Assembly: GCF_900141995.1 (NCBI RefSeq)
Contig: NZ_FQZA01000006.1
Span: 62,001-126,000 of the forward strand
Length of the DNA: 64,000 nt
Source of the DNA: Palleronia salina
Lineage (GTDB): Bacteria > Pseudomonadota > Alphaproteobacteria > Rhodobacterales > Rhodobacteraceae
Direction: 5' to 3'
Translations under genes and position numbers: made by a program
Notes under the pieces: generated by a model
Told to the model about the DNA's origin: nothing
Seen by the model: the letters and a program-made list of their open reading frames with translations, nothing else
The model's database searches: none
Part shown: positions 20,131 to 29,046 of the stretch, piece after piece
Position numbering within the stretch: the stretch's first letter is position 1
Layout of the letters: every line of letters starts with the position of its first letter

Positions 20131-20155
20131 TCCGCGCGTCTGGAAGGGGCTTTTG

Positions 20156-20482
20156 GTGGTCGACGACGAAATGCGGGACCGGATGCAGGCGCTGGAGCAG
20201 CGGCTGGCGGCCGCGCGGAAGGCGCAGGATCCCAAGCCCAGGACGGACGAACACTATTCCATGGCCAACATGGCCTGGCGCATGGTGACGGAACTGGTGG
20301 CCGGTCTGCTGATCGGCTTCGGCATCGGATACGGGCTGGACACGGTCCTGGGGACGATGCCGATCTTTCTCGTCATCTTCGTGCTGCTGGGCCTGGCCGC
20401 CGGCATCAACGTGATGCTGCGCACCGCGAAAGAGATCGGGGCCGAGGCGACTGACGCGCCGCCCAAGACGAAGGAAGACTGA
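20156..20482 (+). CDS. atpI: AtpI family protein (Fo assembly)
   Basis: Small membrane protein thought to help assemble the c-ring. It has 108 residues. The start is probably the GTG at 20156, six bases after GGAAGGGG; a TTG at 20153 is possible but poorly spaced. The N-terminal third is charged and helical ([17 protein letters not shown]), followed by two transmembrane segments around [16 protein letters not shown] and [18 protein letters not shown], which match the AtpI/Fo-i (AtpR-like) family. atpB begins two bases after its stop. Confidence 0.88.
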   Translation: MVDDEMRDRMQALEQRLAAARKAQDPKPRTDEHYSMANMAWRMVTELVAGLLIGFGIGYGLDTVLGTMPIFLVIFVLLGLAAGINVMLRTAKEIGAEATDAPPKTKED

Positions 20483-20484
20483 GC

Positions 20485-21234
20485 ATGGCGACAGCGAGCG
20501 ACGGCGGATTCAACATCGCACCGATGGACCAGTTCGTGGTCCAGCCCCTGTTTTCCGATGGGCCCTTGGGCATGTTCACCGTTTCCAACGCGACGCTGTG
20601 GATGGCGCTTGCGGTGGTCTGCACCGTGCTGCTGCTGGTCGTGGGTTCGCGCGGGCGGGCCGTGATCCCTAGCCGCGCGCAATCGGTGGCCGAGCTGGCC
20701 TACGGTTTCGTCTACAAGATGGTGGAGGACGTGACCGGCAAGGACGCCGTGCGCTACTTCCCCTACATCATGACGCTGTTCATGTTCATCCTGATGGCGA
20801 ACATGCTGGCGCTGATCCCGACCTCGTTCTCGCCCACGTCGCATATCGCCGTGACCGCCGTGCTGGCGCTGGCCGTGTTCATCGGCGTGACGGTCCTGGG
20901 CTTCGTCAAGAATGGCGCCTCGTTCCTCAGCCTGTTCTGGGTCTCCTCGGCCCCGCTGGCGCTGCGCCCGATCCTCGCCATCATCGAGCTGATCTCGTAT
21001 TTCGTGCGCCCCGTCAGCCACTCGGTTCGTCTGGCCGGCAACATCACCGCGGGCCACGCCGTGCTGAAGGTCTTCGCGGGCTTCGCCGCGGCGCTGGGTG
21101 TCTTCTCGTTCCTGCCGATCCTCGCCATCACCGCGATCTACGCGCTCGAGGTTCTGGTGGCCTTCATCCAGGCTTACGTCTTCACGATCCTGACCTGCGT
21201 GTACCTGAAGGACGCGCTGCATCCGCATCACTGA
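20485..21234 (+). CDS. atpB: F1Fo ATP synthase subunit a
   Basis: Proton-channel subunit of Fo. It has 249 residues and about five to six transmembrane helices. The essential arginine is Arg182 in [13 protein letters not shown]. The first helix follows the N-terminal segment [10 protein letters not shown], and the last contains [20 protein letters not shown]. Confidence 0.97.
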   Translation: MATASDGGFNIAPMDQFVVQPLFSDGPLGMFTVSNATLWMALAVVCTVLLLVVGSRGRAVIPSRAQSVAELAYGFVYKMVEDVTGKDAVRYFPYIMTLFMFILMANMLALIPTSFSPTSHIAVTAVLALAVFIGVTVLGFVKNGASFLSLFWVSSAPLALRPILAIIELISYFVRPVSHSVRLAGNITAGHAVLKVFAGFAAALGVFSFLPILAITAIYALEVLVAFIQAYVFTILTCVYLKDALHPHH

Positions 21235-21319
21235 GCACCGGCGGGGGGGAACCCCGCCAAACGCATCCCGGCGGTTCCCACCGCCACTGACACGAACTTC
21301 CAATTCAAGGAGAAAGATC

Positions 21320-21556
21320 ATGGAAGGCGATATCGCAAACATGGGTCAATTCATCGGTGCCGGCATCGCGGGCCTCGGCGCCGGCGTGTCCGCTCTCGGT
21401 GTGGGCAACGTGGCCGCCAACTTCCTGTCGGGCGCCCTGCGCAACCCGTCGGCCGCCGCCGGCCAGACCGCGACGCTGTTCATCGGCATCGCGTTCGCCG
21501 AAGCCCTGGGGATCTTCTCGTTCCTCGTCGCGCTGCTGCTGATGTTCGCCGTCTGA
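21320..21556 (+). CDS. atpE: F1Fo ATP synthase subunit c
   Basis: Proteolipid of the rotor ring. It has 78 residues forming two helices joined by the polar loop RNP ([11 protein letters not shown]). The proton-binding carboxylate is Glu61 in [10 protein letters not shown]. Good ribosome binding site AAGGAGAAAGATC. The glycine pattern [17 protein letters not shown] in helix 1 is standard. Confidence 0.98.
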   Translation: MEGDIANMGQFIGAGIAGLGAGVSALGVGNVAANFLSGALRNPSAAAGQTATLFIGIAFAEALGIFSFLVALLLMFAV

Positions 21557-21635
21557 GCGATCCCGATCTGCCGCAGACGCTGGGCGGGCCGCGCAGGTCC
21601 GCCCGGTCGCGTTATCGGATATCGAGGATAGACAG

Positions 21636-22187
21636 ATGGCAACCGAACCCACCACAGCGGTCCTGACACCGGGCGACGCGCCGGCCGACGCCACCGGCAT
21701 GCCGCAGCTGAACGTCGAGTCGTTCCCCAACCAGATCTTCTGGCTGGTGCTCGCGCTCATCGCGATCTACTTCGTGCTGTCCCGCGTGGCCCTGCCGCGC
21801 ATCGCGTCGGTCCTGGCCGAACGCCAGGGCACCATCACGAACGACATCGCGGCGGCCGAAGAGCTGAAGCAGAAGGCGGCCGAGGCCGAGAAGGCCTACG
21901 AGAAGGCGCTGGCGGATGCCCGGGCCGAGGCCAATCGCATCGCCGAGGAAAACAAGGCCGAGATGCAGGCCGAGATCGACGCGGCCAACGCCCGCGCCGA
22001 GGCCGAGATCGCCGAGAAGATGGAAGCCTCTGAGGCGCGCATCGCCGAGATCCGCGACGGCGCCATGCAATCGGTCGAGACGGTCGCCAAGGAGACCGCC
22101 TACGCGGTCGTCGAGAGCCTGGGCTTCGACGCCGACCAGGGCCAGACCGATGCCGCCGTCGAGAAGCAGATGAAGGGAGCCGCGTGA
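21636..22187 (+). CDS. atpF': F1Fo ATP synthase subunit b' (second b-type subunit)
   Basis: Peripheral stalk subunit. It has 183 residues, a proline/threonine-rich N-terminal extension, one transmembrane helix at about 32-50 ([17 protein letters not shown]), then a long alanine/glutamate/lysine coiled coil ([21 protein letters not shown]). Two different b subunits encoded in tandem are typical of photosynthetic and many other alphaproteobacteria. Its stop overlaps the atpF start as TGATG. Confidence 0.94.
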   Translation: MATEPTTAVLTPGDAPADATGMPQLNVESFPNQIFWLVLALIAIYFVLSRVALPRIASVLAERQGTITNDIAAAEELKQKAAEAEKAYEKALADARAEANRIAEENKAEMQAEIDAANARAEAEIAEKMEASEARIAEIRDGAMQSVETVAKETAYAVVESLGFDADQGQTDAAVEKQMKGAA

Positions 22188-22744
22188 TGCGCAAGCTGAC
22201 CATTTTGGCCGCGGCTCTGGCCCCGGCGCCCGCACTGGCCGCTTCGGGCCCGTTCTTCTCGCTGGCCAACACTGATTTCGTCGTGACCTGCGGCTTCATC
22301 GTGTTCCTGGGCATCCTGGTCTATTTCAAGGTGCCGCAGATGCTTCTGGGCATGCTCGACAAGCGGGCCGAGGGCATCAAGTCGGACCTGGCCGAGGCAC
22401 GCGAGCTGCGGGAAGAGGCGCAGTCGCTGCTGGCCTCTTACGAGCGCAAGCAGAAGGACGTGCAGAACCAGGCCGACCGCATCGTCGCGGCCGCCCGGGA
22501 AGATGCGAAGGCGTCGGCCGAGAAGGCCAAGGCCGATCTAGAGGCGTCGCTGGAGCGGCGGCTTGAGGCGGCGAAGGACCAGATCGCCAGCGCCGAGGAA
22601 GACGCCATCCGCAGCGTCCGCAACCGTGCGGTTAACGTGGCCATCGCCGCCGCGCGCGACGTGCTGAGCTCGAAGATCGACGGCGGCAAGCAGTCCGCCT
22701 TGATCGACGACTCGATCAAGACGGTGGACGCCAAGCTGCACTGA
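22187..22744 (+). CDS. atpF: F1Fo ATP synthase subunit b
   Basis: Peripheral stalk subunit. It has 185 residues from the ATG at 22187; a GTG three bases upstream is in frame, but the AGGGAG ribosome binding site is better spaced for the ATG. It begins with a signal-like hydrophobic stretch ([20 protein letters not shown]). Then comes the membrane helix near FVVTCGFIVFLGILVYF and a long coiled coil ending in VDAKLH. Last gene of the Fo operon; no clear terminator follows. Confidence 0.95.
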   Translation: MRKLTILAAALAPAPALAASGPFFSLANTDFVVTCGFIVFLGILVYFKVPQMLLGMLDKRAEGIKSDLAEARELREEAQSLLASYERKQKDVQNQADRIVAAAREDAKASAEKAKADLEASLERRLEAAKDQIASAEEDAIRSVRNRAVNVAIAAARDVLSSKIDGGKQSALIDDSIKTVDAKLH

Positions 22745-22938
22745 CCACCTTCTTCGGACCACAAAGAAAGGCCCGGCCGCATCGCGGGAGCCATTCCGAG
22801 TTGTAGGACATGGGCGGCAGGGAACTGTCGCCCGCTTGCATTCGTCATGCTGTCACGCGAACTGCGAGGATTAGTGCGGGTGATCGTGAGAGCATGGAGG
22901 GCTTGTCAAAACCTGTGCTGGCATCATGAGGGGAAAGA
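22745..22938. other. spacer after atpF, no gene seen
   Basis: About 190 bases between convergent atpF and the secreted-protein gene. No coding frame or strong intrinsic terminator was recognised. Composition shifts towards lower GC from about 22,830 onward. Confidence 0.4.
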
Positions 22939-23661
22939 TCAGCGAAAGCTGTTCAAAGAGTTGCTGATATTTTGTCGCGGCTGACTTTCGACGCAATCGA
23001 ACAGGGACGCTCCTATTCTTGGGCCCTCCCGGCAACGCCAAGACGTTTCAACCACAAGGTCATCAACAGCATGCAGTGCGTTCAGCAACCCTTCAGCATT
23101 AGGTGGGTCGTCGACGGACCAGTGGACGGTCCAGAGGTGGTCTTGATCGGCCTCTATTGCTCGAAATGCTTCACTGACGATAAAGAGGGTCGTGGATGTT
23201 CCCGCTGGCTTCGGACCCACAACAGACCTTAGAACCCTGGGCACCTCCTCGTATCGAATGTAGAGAAGCGCGGTGTGAAGATCACTCAGACGGGGGTCGA
23301 TCACCATGACTCCTTTGGTGCGCGGTATAGGGTGGCTGAGGGCCGCGAAGACCTTGGCGGCAGGGCTGTTTGGGTCCATGAGATACTCAAGGCGAGGGGC
23401 AGTCTCTCCGTTCTTGCGCGCCTCGGAGTTCGCCGACGAGGATCTGGCAAGGCCGGGCGGGTCGTCGTCGCGCGTCCATCGCCCATGGTGGCACAGGACG
23501 GCACCTTCCCACAGCTGCCAGCACGGTGACGGATTTTCGCCCGCACGTAGCACGGGATTTCCGTCAATTTCCCAGGTCCGCGTGCCTTCAGACTGAGCGG
23601 TGCCGGGCATACCGAGTAGGGCCGCAGAAAGAAGTATTGAAAGTGCGATCCATTGGGCCAT
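22939..23661 (-). CDS. hypothetical secreted protein of atypical composition
   Basis: A 240-residue protein from the ATG at 23661 (MAQWIALSILLSAALLG) with a signal peptide of about 24 residues. The mature part has four cysteines (PCWQLW, LCHHG, WRCREG, FDCVES), consistent with two disulfides, and reads as a soluble mixed alpha/beta domain. No family was recognised. Codon use and GC are clearly lower than in the neighbouring atp and ompA genes, suggesting later acquisition. The start is inferred from the signal peptide; longer in-frame starts exist. Confidence 0.65.
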   Translation of the reverse strand: MAQWIALSILLSAALLGMPGTAQSEGTRTWEIDGNPVLRAGENPSPCWQLWEGAVLCHHGRWTRDDDPPGLARSSSANSEARKNGETAPRLEYLMDPNSPAAKVFAALSHPIPRTKGVMVIDPRLSDLHTALLYIRYEEVPRVLRSVVGPKPAGTSTTLFIVSEAFRAIEADQDHLWTVHWSVDDPPNAEGLLNALHAVDDLVVETSWRCREGPRIGASLFDCVESQPRQNISNSLNSFR

Positions 23662-23779
23662 GAATGAGATGTAGGACCAAGCATCACGGCACTGGAATCC
23701 TGGCCACCGCGCGGGAAGTTCGATCTTCCCGCTGTTGCACTCCCTGATGGCGGAAGAATCGGGTGAGGTTAGGTCGTAA

Positions 23780-23812
23780 AAACAATTGCCTGCCGACATC
23801 TTGGTCGGCAGG
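23780..23812 (-). terminator. intrinsic terminator-like hairpin
   Basis: CCTGCCGAC/GTCGGCAGG, a perfect 9-bp stem (23789-23797, 23804-23812). On the minus strand it is followed by CAATTGTTTTTACG, so it can end read-through from the ompA-like gene before the secreted-protein gene. Confidence 0.6.
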
Positions 23813-23887
23813 CTGGTAGGGCGCGTGTCCTACAAGTCGGAATGGCTCCCGCATCGCGCGACCGGGCTTTTTTCGTGTCCAGGCTGC

Positions 23888-23918
23888 CGTGGCGCGCCCG
23901 GCTTTGGGGCGCGCCACG
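23888..23918 (-). terminator. strong stem-loop after the OmpA gene
   Basis: CGTGGCGCGCC (23888-23898) and GGCGCGCCACG (23908-23918) form a perfect 11-bp stem nine bases after the stop at 23927. No T tract follows, so it may protect the 3' end, with termination at the next hairpin. Confidence 0.55.
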
Positions 23919-23926
23919 CCGGACCG

Positions 23927-24586
23927 TTACTGGTTGATCGGGCGGATGATGATTTGCACCCGGCGGTTCTGCGCGCGACCCTCGGGCGTCGCGTTGCTGG
24001 CGATGGGCTGCGAGAAGCCGTAGCCGACCGAGGTCAGGCGCCCCGAAGCCACGCCGTTCTGCAGCAGGATCGAGGTGACGGACTGCGCGCGACGCTCGGA
24101 CAGGTCCTGGTTGTAGGCGGCGCTGCCGGTGTTGTCGGTGTGGCCCTGCACCTCGACCAGCGACTGCGGATAGCGGTTCAGGCTCGCGGCCAGGACGCGC
24201 AGGTCGCTTTGCAGGGTGGGGGCGACGCTGGCGCTGTCGGTGGCGAACAGGATGTCCTGCGGCATCCGCACGATCAACTCGTTGCCGGTGTTGATGACGT
24301 CGATCTCGCCGTTGGCGAAGTTGTTGCGCAGGTCGGCGGCCTGGCGGTCCAGGAAGGTGCCGACCACGGCGCCGGTGCCGGCGCCGATCACGGCGCCCAC
24401 GGCGGCGTTGCGCAGCCGGTCATCGCCGGATTCGCGGGTGGCGCCGGCCAGGGCGCCCAGGCCCGCACCGACAAGCGCGCCGGTGGCGGCGCGATTGCGC
24501 TCGCCCGTCGCGGGCTGGTTGACGCAGGCCCCCAGCGCCAGAAGGCTGGCCGAGGCCAGCAGGATCGGGGTGTTCAGAATTCGCAT
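23927..24586 (-). CDS. OmpA-family lipoprotein with glycine zipper (YiaD-like)
   Basis: A 219-residue outer-membrane lipoprotein that tethers to peptidoglycan. The ATG at 24586 has GAGGACAC upstream. The signal peptide ends in a lipobox LLALGAC with lipidated Cys20. Residues about 35-80 form a glycine-zipper repeat (GALVGAGLGALAG, GAVIGAGTGAVVG). The C-terminal OmpA domain carries VEVQGHTDNTGS and the NQDLSERRAQSV peptidoglycan-binding motif. Confidence 0.92.
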   Translation of the reverse strand: MRILNTPILLASASLLALGACVNQPATGERNRAATGALVGAGLGALAGATRESGDDRLRNAAVGAVIGAGTGAVVGTFLDRQAADLRNNFANGEIDVINTGNELIVRMPQDILFATDSASVAPTLQSDLRVLAASLNRYPQSLVEVQGHTDNTGSAAYNQDLSERRAQSVTSILLQNGVASGRLTSVGYGFSQPIASNATPEGRAQNRRVQIIIRPINQ

Positions 24587-24680
24587 TGTGTCCTCATGGA
24601 TGGGGAATAGTCGCACATCTCGCAGGCGAATATAGAACAGGCACCGCCCAGTGCACGCCGAATCCGCAGTCTGGCGAAGT

Positions 24681-24704
24681 CTTGCCGGTTTCCCGACCGG
24701 CAAG
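24681..24704 (-). terminator. stem-loop after the Ada-like gene
   Basis: CTTGCCGGT/ACCGGCAAG, a 9-bp perfect stem with a 6-base loop, starting 8 bases after the stop at 24712. It is not followed by a T run on the minus strand. Confidence 0.5.
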
Positions 24705-24711
24705 GAACCGG

Positions 24712-25563
24712 TCACTCGGCGGGGGCGAACCCGGTCTGGGCCGCCTCGACCGCCAGCATGGCGCGCTTCACGGGCAGCCCCCAGTGATAGCCGCCGAGGC
24801 CCCCGGATTTGCGCACCGCGCGATGGCACGGGATCAACCAGCTGATCGGGTTGCGGCCCACCGCCGTGCCCACGGCGCGCACGGCCTTGGGGTTGCCGAT
24901 GCGCGCCGCGATCTCGCCGTAGGTGGTGACATGGCCCGAGGGGATGGAAAGCAGCGCCTCCCAGACCTTGATCTGGAACGGGGCGCCGATGAGGTGCAGC
25001 TCGCTTTCCGCCCCCTGGGTCACCGCCGCGTGCAGGTGCGGGGCCAGCGCCGCGTCGTCCCGGGAATAGACCGCATCGGGCCAGCGCGACTGCATGTCGG
25101 CCAGCGCGGCGGCGTCGCCGGTCTCCTCGGTGAAGGCCAGCCCGCACAGGCCCCGCGGCGTGGCAAGGCCCAGCATCCGCCCGAACGGCCCCGCGCCGTA
25201 GCCATAGGTGATCTCGAGTCCCGCACCCCGCCGGGCGTATTCGCCGGGGCTCATCGCTTCCCACCGCACGAACAGGTCGTGCAGCCGTCCCGCTCCCGAC
25301 AGTCCGACCGCATCGGCGGTGGCCAGCGTGGTGAAGCGGCTGTCCAGCAGCCGCTTGGCGTGGCCCAGCGTCAGGTATTGCTGGAACCGCTTGGGGCTGA
25401 CCCCGACCCAGCGGCTGAACAGGCGCTGGAAATGCGCGGGCGCCAGGTTCATCTCTTCGGCGATCTCGGCCAGGGTCAGGTCGCGCCCGTCCTCGGCATC
25501 CAGCCGGTCGATGGCGCGGCGCATGATCGGCCAGTAATAGCTGTCTTCGGTGCTGCCGGTCAT
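24712..25563 (-). CDS. Ada-like AraC-type regulator / methylated-DNA-protein-cysteine methyltransferase
   Basis: A 283-residue fusion. Residues about 10-110 form an AraC-type helix-turn-helix pair (LTLAEIAEEMNLAPAHFQRLF and GLSGAGRLHDLF). Residues about 120-283 form the O6-methylguanine methyltransferase, with the nucleophile Cys246 in IPCHRAV and the helix-turn-helix strand HVTTYGEIAARIGNPKAVRAVG. The N-terminal Ada zinc domain that repairs methylphosphotriesters is absent, so this is the short Ada form and cannot be activated by Cys38-type methylation. It probably repairs O6-methylguanine and may regulate genes. Confidence 0.93.
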   Translation of the reverse strand: MTGSTEDSYYWPIMRRAIDRLDAEDGRDLTLAEIAEEMNLAPAHFQRLFSRWVGVSPKRFQQYLTLGHAKRLLDSRFTTLATADAVGLSGAGRLHDLFVRWEAMSPGEYARRGAGLEITYGYGAGPFGRMLGLATPRGLCGLAFTEETGDAAALADMQSRWPDAVYSRDDAALAPHLHAAVTQGAESELHLIGAPFQIKVWEALLSIPSGHVTTYGEIAARIGNPKAVRAVGTAVGRNPISWLIPCHRAVRKSGGLGGYHWGLPVKRAMLAVEAAQTGFAPAE

Positions 25564-25844
25564 GGCGGGCGGTCCCCTGAAATCGGTGTTGTCCCAGATC
25601 TAGCCGCGCGGCGCCGGTGGCGCGACCCGGATGTTGCGCATTGGGGGCGCGGTCGCCCGGGCCGGGATGCCGACAATTGTGATCACGCGCGCCGGGCGTG
25701 TGATCGCAAATCGCATGTTAGCGACCGTTGCGTCGAATTAGCCCGTGAATCCATGCGCCAACGGGCGTGACAGCGCCGTGGAAACCGTTAGATATGACGC
25801 AACGGCGACGGCCCCGGCCGCGCGCACCGATGCAAGGAGGTCCC
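25564..25844 (+). other. regulatory region upstream of sdhC
   Basis: About 280 bases between the divergent Ada-like gene and sdhC with no supported gene; an in-frame upstream ATG exists at 25767, but the strong ribosome binding site selects 25845. It contains the TGTGATC repeat described separately and is expected to hold the promoters of both genes. Confidence 0.45.
25678..25705 (+). promoter_or_regulatory. candidate operator upstream of sdh: repeated TGTGATC
   Basis: TGTGATC occurs at 25678-25684 and 25699-25705, 21 bases apart (two helical turns). GATCAC (25681-25686) and GTGATC (25700-25705) also form an inverted pair. The arrangement suggests a dimeric regulator site 140-170 bases before sdhC; the protein is unknown. 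Confidence 0.35.
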
Positions 25845-26228
25845 ATGGCCGACGTGAACCGCGGCAACCGCCCGCTGAGCCCGCATATCACCATCTACCG
25901 TCCGCAGCTGAACTCGATCACGTCGATCCTGACGCGGATCACCGGCAACGGTCTGATCGTGGGTGGCCTTCTGATGACCTGGTGGTTCGTCGCCGCCGCG
26001 ATGGGTCCCGACGCCTTCGCCACCGCCGACGCGGTGCTGACCTCGTGGTTCGGCGACCTGGTGATGTTCCTGTCGCTCTGGGCGCTGTGGTATCACACGC
26101 TGACGGGCCTGCGGCACCTGATCTGGGACACCGGCCGGGGGCTGGACCTGCCCACCGCCGAGAAGCTCGGCTGGGCCTGCGTCGGCGGCTCGGTCGTCCT
26201 GACCATCCTGACCGCGCTCGTGATCTGA
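25845..26228 (+). CDS. sdhC: succinate dehydrogenase cytochrome b556 subunit
   Basis: Membrane anchor of complex II that binds heme b and ubiquinone. It has 127 residues from the ATG at 25845, which has a near-perfect AAGGAGGT. Residues NRPLSPHITIYRPQLNSITSI are the SdhC signature, and the conserved heme-ligand histidine lies in YHTLTGLRHLIWD. Three transmembrane helices. First gene of the operon. Confidence 0.97.
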   Translation: MADVNRGNRPLSPHITIYRPQLNSITSILTRITGNGLIVGGLLMTWWFVAAAMGPDAFATADAVLTSWFGDLVMFLSLWALWYHTLTGLRHLIWDTGRGLDLPTAEKLGWACVGGSVVLTILTALVI

Positions 26229-26239
26229 GGAGACCCGCC

Positions 26240-26611
26240 ATGGCATACATGACCGACCGCAAGCGCGCCGAGGGGCTGGGATCCGCCAAGTCCGGCACCG
26301 ATCACTTCTGGTCCATGACCAAAAGCTCCATCGGCCTTCTGATCCTTGTGCCGCTGTTCATCTTCACCTTCGGATCGGCGCTCGGCAGCGGCTACGAGCA
26401 AGTTGTCGCATATTATTCTCAGCCGTTTCCGGCCATCGTGGCCGCGCTGACGATCACGGTGGGCTGGGTGCACTTCAAGTCCGGCGCCCAGACCATGATC
26501 GAGGATTATTCGCACGGGCTGACCCGCCACCTGCTGATCGCCGGGGTCACCTGCATCTCATACGCCGCCATCGCCGCCGGGCTGTTCGCCCTTGTGCGGC
26601 TGGCGATCTGA
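26240..26611 (+). CDS. sdhD: succinate dehydrogenase hydrophobic anchor subunit
   Basis: Second membrane anchor of complex II. It has 123 residues with three transmembrane helices ([31 protein letters not shown], and the C-terminal [16 protein letters not shown]). The conserved segment [10 protein letters not shown] and the GLTRH that follows identify the SdhD family. ATG preceded by GAGGAGACC. Confidence 0.95.
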   Translation: MAYMTDRKRAEGLGSAKSGTDHFWSMTKSSIGLLILVPLFIFTFGSALGSGYEQVVAYYSQPFPAIVAALTITVGWVHFKSGAQTMIEDYSHGLTRHLLIAGVTCISYAAIAAGLFALVRLAI

Positions 26612-26624
26612 ACGGGAGTTTCCC

Positions 26625-28427
26625 ATGGCCGCTTACGATTATACCACCCACAACTACGACGCCATCGTGGTGGGCGCGGGCGGATCGGGCCTGCGCGCCA
26701 CGCTGGGCCTGGCCGAACAGGGCCTGCGCACCGCCTGCATCACCAAGGTGTTCCCGACCCGCAGCCACACGGTGGCCGCGCAGGGCGGCATCGCCGCGTC
26801 GCTGGGCAACATGGGCGACGACAACTGGCAGTGGCACATGTACGACACCGTGAAGGGGTCGGACTGGCTGGGTGACACCGACGCCATGGAATACCTCGCC
26901 CGCGAGGCGCCCAAGGCGGTCTACGAGCTCGAGCATTACGGCGTGCCGTTCTCGCGCACCGAGGAGGGCAAGATCTACCAGCGGCCCTTCGGCGGCCACA
27001 CCACCCAGTTCGGCGAAGGCCCCCCGGTCCAGCGCACCTGCGCCGCCGCCGACCGCACCGGCCACGCCATCCTGCACACGCTGTATGGCCAGTCGCTGAA
27101 GAACGACGCCGAGTTCTACATCGAATACTTCGCCATCGACCTCATCATGTCCGAGGACGGGCAGTGCCAGGGCGTGGTGGCGTGGTGCCTGGAAGACGGC
27201 ACGATCCATGTCTTCAACGCCAAGATGACCGTGCTGGCGACCGGTGGCTACGGCCGCGCCTATTTCAGCGCGACCAGCGCCCATACCTGCACCGGCGACG
27301 GCGGCGGCATGGTGGCCCGGCAGGGCCTGCCGCTGCAGGACATGGAATTCGTGCAGTTCCACCCCACCGGCATCTACGGCGCCGGCTGCCTGATCACCGA
27401 GGGCGCGCGGGGCGAGGGCGGTTACCTCACCAACTCCGAGGGCGAGCGGTTCATGGAGCGCTATGCGCCCACCTACAAGGATCTCGCCAGCCGTGACGTG
27501 GTCAGCCGCTGCATGACCATGGAGATCCGCGAGGGCCGCGGCGTGGGCAAGGACGGCGACCACATCCACCTGAACCTGAACCACCTTCCGAAAGAAGCGC
27601 TGCAGGAACGCCTGCCGGGCATCTCGGAATCGGCGCGCATCTTCGCCGGTGTCGACGTGACGAAGGAGCCGATCCCGGTTCTGCCCACCGTGCACTACAA
27701 CATGGGCGGCATTCCGACGAACTACATGGGCGAGGTGCTGAACCCCATTGCCGACGATCCCGACCGGGTCGTGCCCGGCCTGATGGCCGTGGGCGAGGCC
27801 GGCTGCGCGTCGGTGCACGGCGCCAACCGCTTGGGCTCGAACTCGCTGATCGACCTCGTGGTGTTCGGCCGGGCGGCCGCCATCCAGGCCGGCAAGGTCG
27901 TGGACCGCAATTCGTCGAACCCCACGCTGAACCAGTCCTCGGTCGATGGGGCGCTGGCCCGCTTCGACGGCCTGCGCCACGCCAAGGGCGATACCTCGAC
28001 CGCCGAGCTGCGGCTCGAGATGCAGAAGACCATGCAGCAGGACGCTGCCGTCTTCCGTGCCGACGAGACGCTGGCCGAGGGCGTCAAGAAGATGGAGAAG
28101 GTGGCCGACAAGCTGGACAATATCAGCGTGACCGACCGCTCGATGATCTGGAACAGCGACCTGATGGAAACGCTGGAGCTGACCAACCTGATGCCGAACG
28201 CGCTGGCCACCATCGTCAGCGCCGAGGCCCGGAAGGAAAGCCGCGGCGCCCACGCGCAGGAGGATCACCCCGACCGCGACGACGAGAACTGGCGCAAGCA
28301 CACGCTGGCCTACGTCAATGGCGGCGTGAAGCTGGAGTACCGACCGGTGCACCTGAACCCGCTGCTGGGCCACAACGAGGGCGGCATCGACCTGGACAAG
28401 ATCAAGCCGAAGGCGCGGGTATACTAA
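26625..28427 (+). CDS. sdhA: succinate dehydrogenase flavoprotein subunit
   Basis: Catalytic subunit oxidising succinate to fumarate in the TCA cycle. It has 600 residues. The FAD dinucleotide fold is [11 protein letters not shown], and the covalent FAD histidine is His48 in SHTVAAQGG. The active-site region [21 protein letters not shown] and the second FAD site [20 protein letters not shown] are intact. ATG with GGGAG upstream. Confidence 0.99.
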   Translation: MAAYDYTTHNYDAIVVGAGGSGLRATLGLAEQGLRTACITKVFPTRSHTVAAQGGIAASLGNMGDDNWQWHMYDTVKGSDWLGDTDAMEYLAREAPKAVYELEHYGVPFSRTEEGKIYQRPFGGHTTQFGEGPPVQRTCAAADRTGHAILHTLYGQSLKNDAEFYIEYFAIDLIMSEDGQCQGVVAWCLEDGTIHVFNAKMTVLATGGYGRAYFSATSAHTCTGDGGGMVARQGLPLQDMEFVQFHPTGIYGAGCLITEGARGEGGYLTNSEGERFMERYAPTYKDLASRDVVSRCMTMEIREGRGVGKDGDHIHLNLNHLPKEALQERLPGISESARIFAGVDVTKEPIPVLPTVHYNMGGIPTNYMGEVLNPIADDPDRVVPGLMAVGEAGCASVHGANRLGSNSLIDLVVFGRAAAIQAGKVVDRNSSNPTLNQSSVDGALARFDGLRHAKGDTSTAELRLEMQKTMQQDAAVFRADETLAEGVKKMEKVADKLDNISVTDRSMIWNSDLMETLELTNLMPNALATIVSAEARKESRGAHAQEDHPDRDDENWRKHTLAYVNGGVKLEYRPVHLNPLLGHNEGGIDLDKIKPKARVY

Positions 28428-28468
28428 GCGGGCAGGGGGCTTTCCCCACCATGGATAGGAGATCCGGT

Positions 28469-28774
28469 ATGAAAACGCTGATTCTGAGCTTGGTCGCGGG
28501 CCTTGCCCTGTCCGGCCCCGCGCTCGCGGGTGGATGGGGCGGTGGCGTCGGTGGCACGGGGCAATACGCCAGCTGCGCCGACCTGGCCGCTGCGGGTGCC
28601 GTGGCCGCGGGGACGACCTGCGTGGATGCCAGCGGAACGCTGGTCACGGTGTCGGCCGGGACGCATCGCCGGTTCTTCTGTCCCTATCCGCACCGCCCGT
28701 CGGACACGATCTTCGTGAACGGGTCGGGCTATATCATCAAGGACACGCTCCGCCGCCAACAGGGATGCCTGTGA
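28469..28774 (+). CDS. small secreted protein inside the sdh operon
   Basis: A 101-residue protein with signal peptide MKTLILSLVAGLALSGPALA. The mature part begins with a glycine-rich segment (GGWGGGVGG) and has four cysteines (ASCAD, TTCVD, FFCPYP, QQGCL), likely two disulfides. No family was recognised. GGAG precedes the ATG at 28469. It overlaps the next gene by 10 bases and lies between sdhA and sdhB in the same direction. Confidence 0.7.
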   Translation: MKTLILSLVAGLALSGPALAGGWGGGVGGTGQYASCADLAAAGAVAAGTTCVDASGTLVTVSAGTHRRFFCPYPHRPSDTIFVNGSGYIIKDTLRRQQGCL

Positions 28775-29046
28775 TCGCCCGTGCGGCGATCATATCCCTG
28801 GCCGGGCTGGCCGCTTGCGGTCCCATGTCTCCCGAAGCCGCGCAACGGGTGTGCGCCGACCGGGCGCGCGCCGCGGCGGGCCCGACCGGCACCGTCGGCA
28901 TCGGCGTCGGCTCCGGTGGGGTCGCCACCGACCTGGAGATCGGCATCAGCAGCGATTTCATCCGCGGCCGCGATCCGCAGGCCGTCTACGACGACTGCAT
29001 GGCGCGGCGCACGCAGGTCGGCGCCACGGTGAATGTCGAACGATGA
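28765..29046 (+). CDS. small lipoprotein inside the sdh operon (first)
   Basis: A 93-residue protein whose N-terminus ends in a lipobox LAGLAAC (Cys18), so it is probably an outer-membrane or inner-membrane lipoprotein. Two further cysteines (QRVC, YDDC) may pair. The segment GTVGIGVGSGGVATDLEIGIS looks like a beta-rich structure. The ATG at 28765 overlaps the preceding gene, and its stop overlaps the next start (ATGA), so the three small genes are translationally coupled. Confidence 0.65.
   Translation: MPVIARAAIISLAGLAACGPMSPEAAQRVCADRARAAAGPTGTVGIGVGSGGVATDLEIGISSDFIRGRDPQAVYDDCMARRTQVGATVNVER

Larger units (their letters stand above)
23662..23926. other. spacer with two strong dyads, no gene seen
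   Basis: About 265 bases between the secreted-protein gene and the OmpA gene, both on the minus strand. It holds two large hairpins (23789-23812 and 23888-23918, listed separately) and no credible ORF. Confidence 0.45.

Noticed and set aside
25767-25844. Upstream start for sdhC adding 26 residues
   Set aside because: The ATG at 25845 has an almost ideal ribosome binding site and matches the normal SdhC N-terminus.
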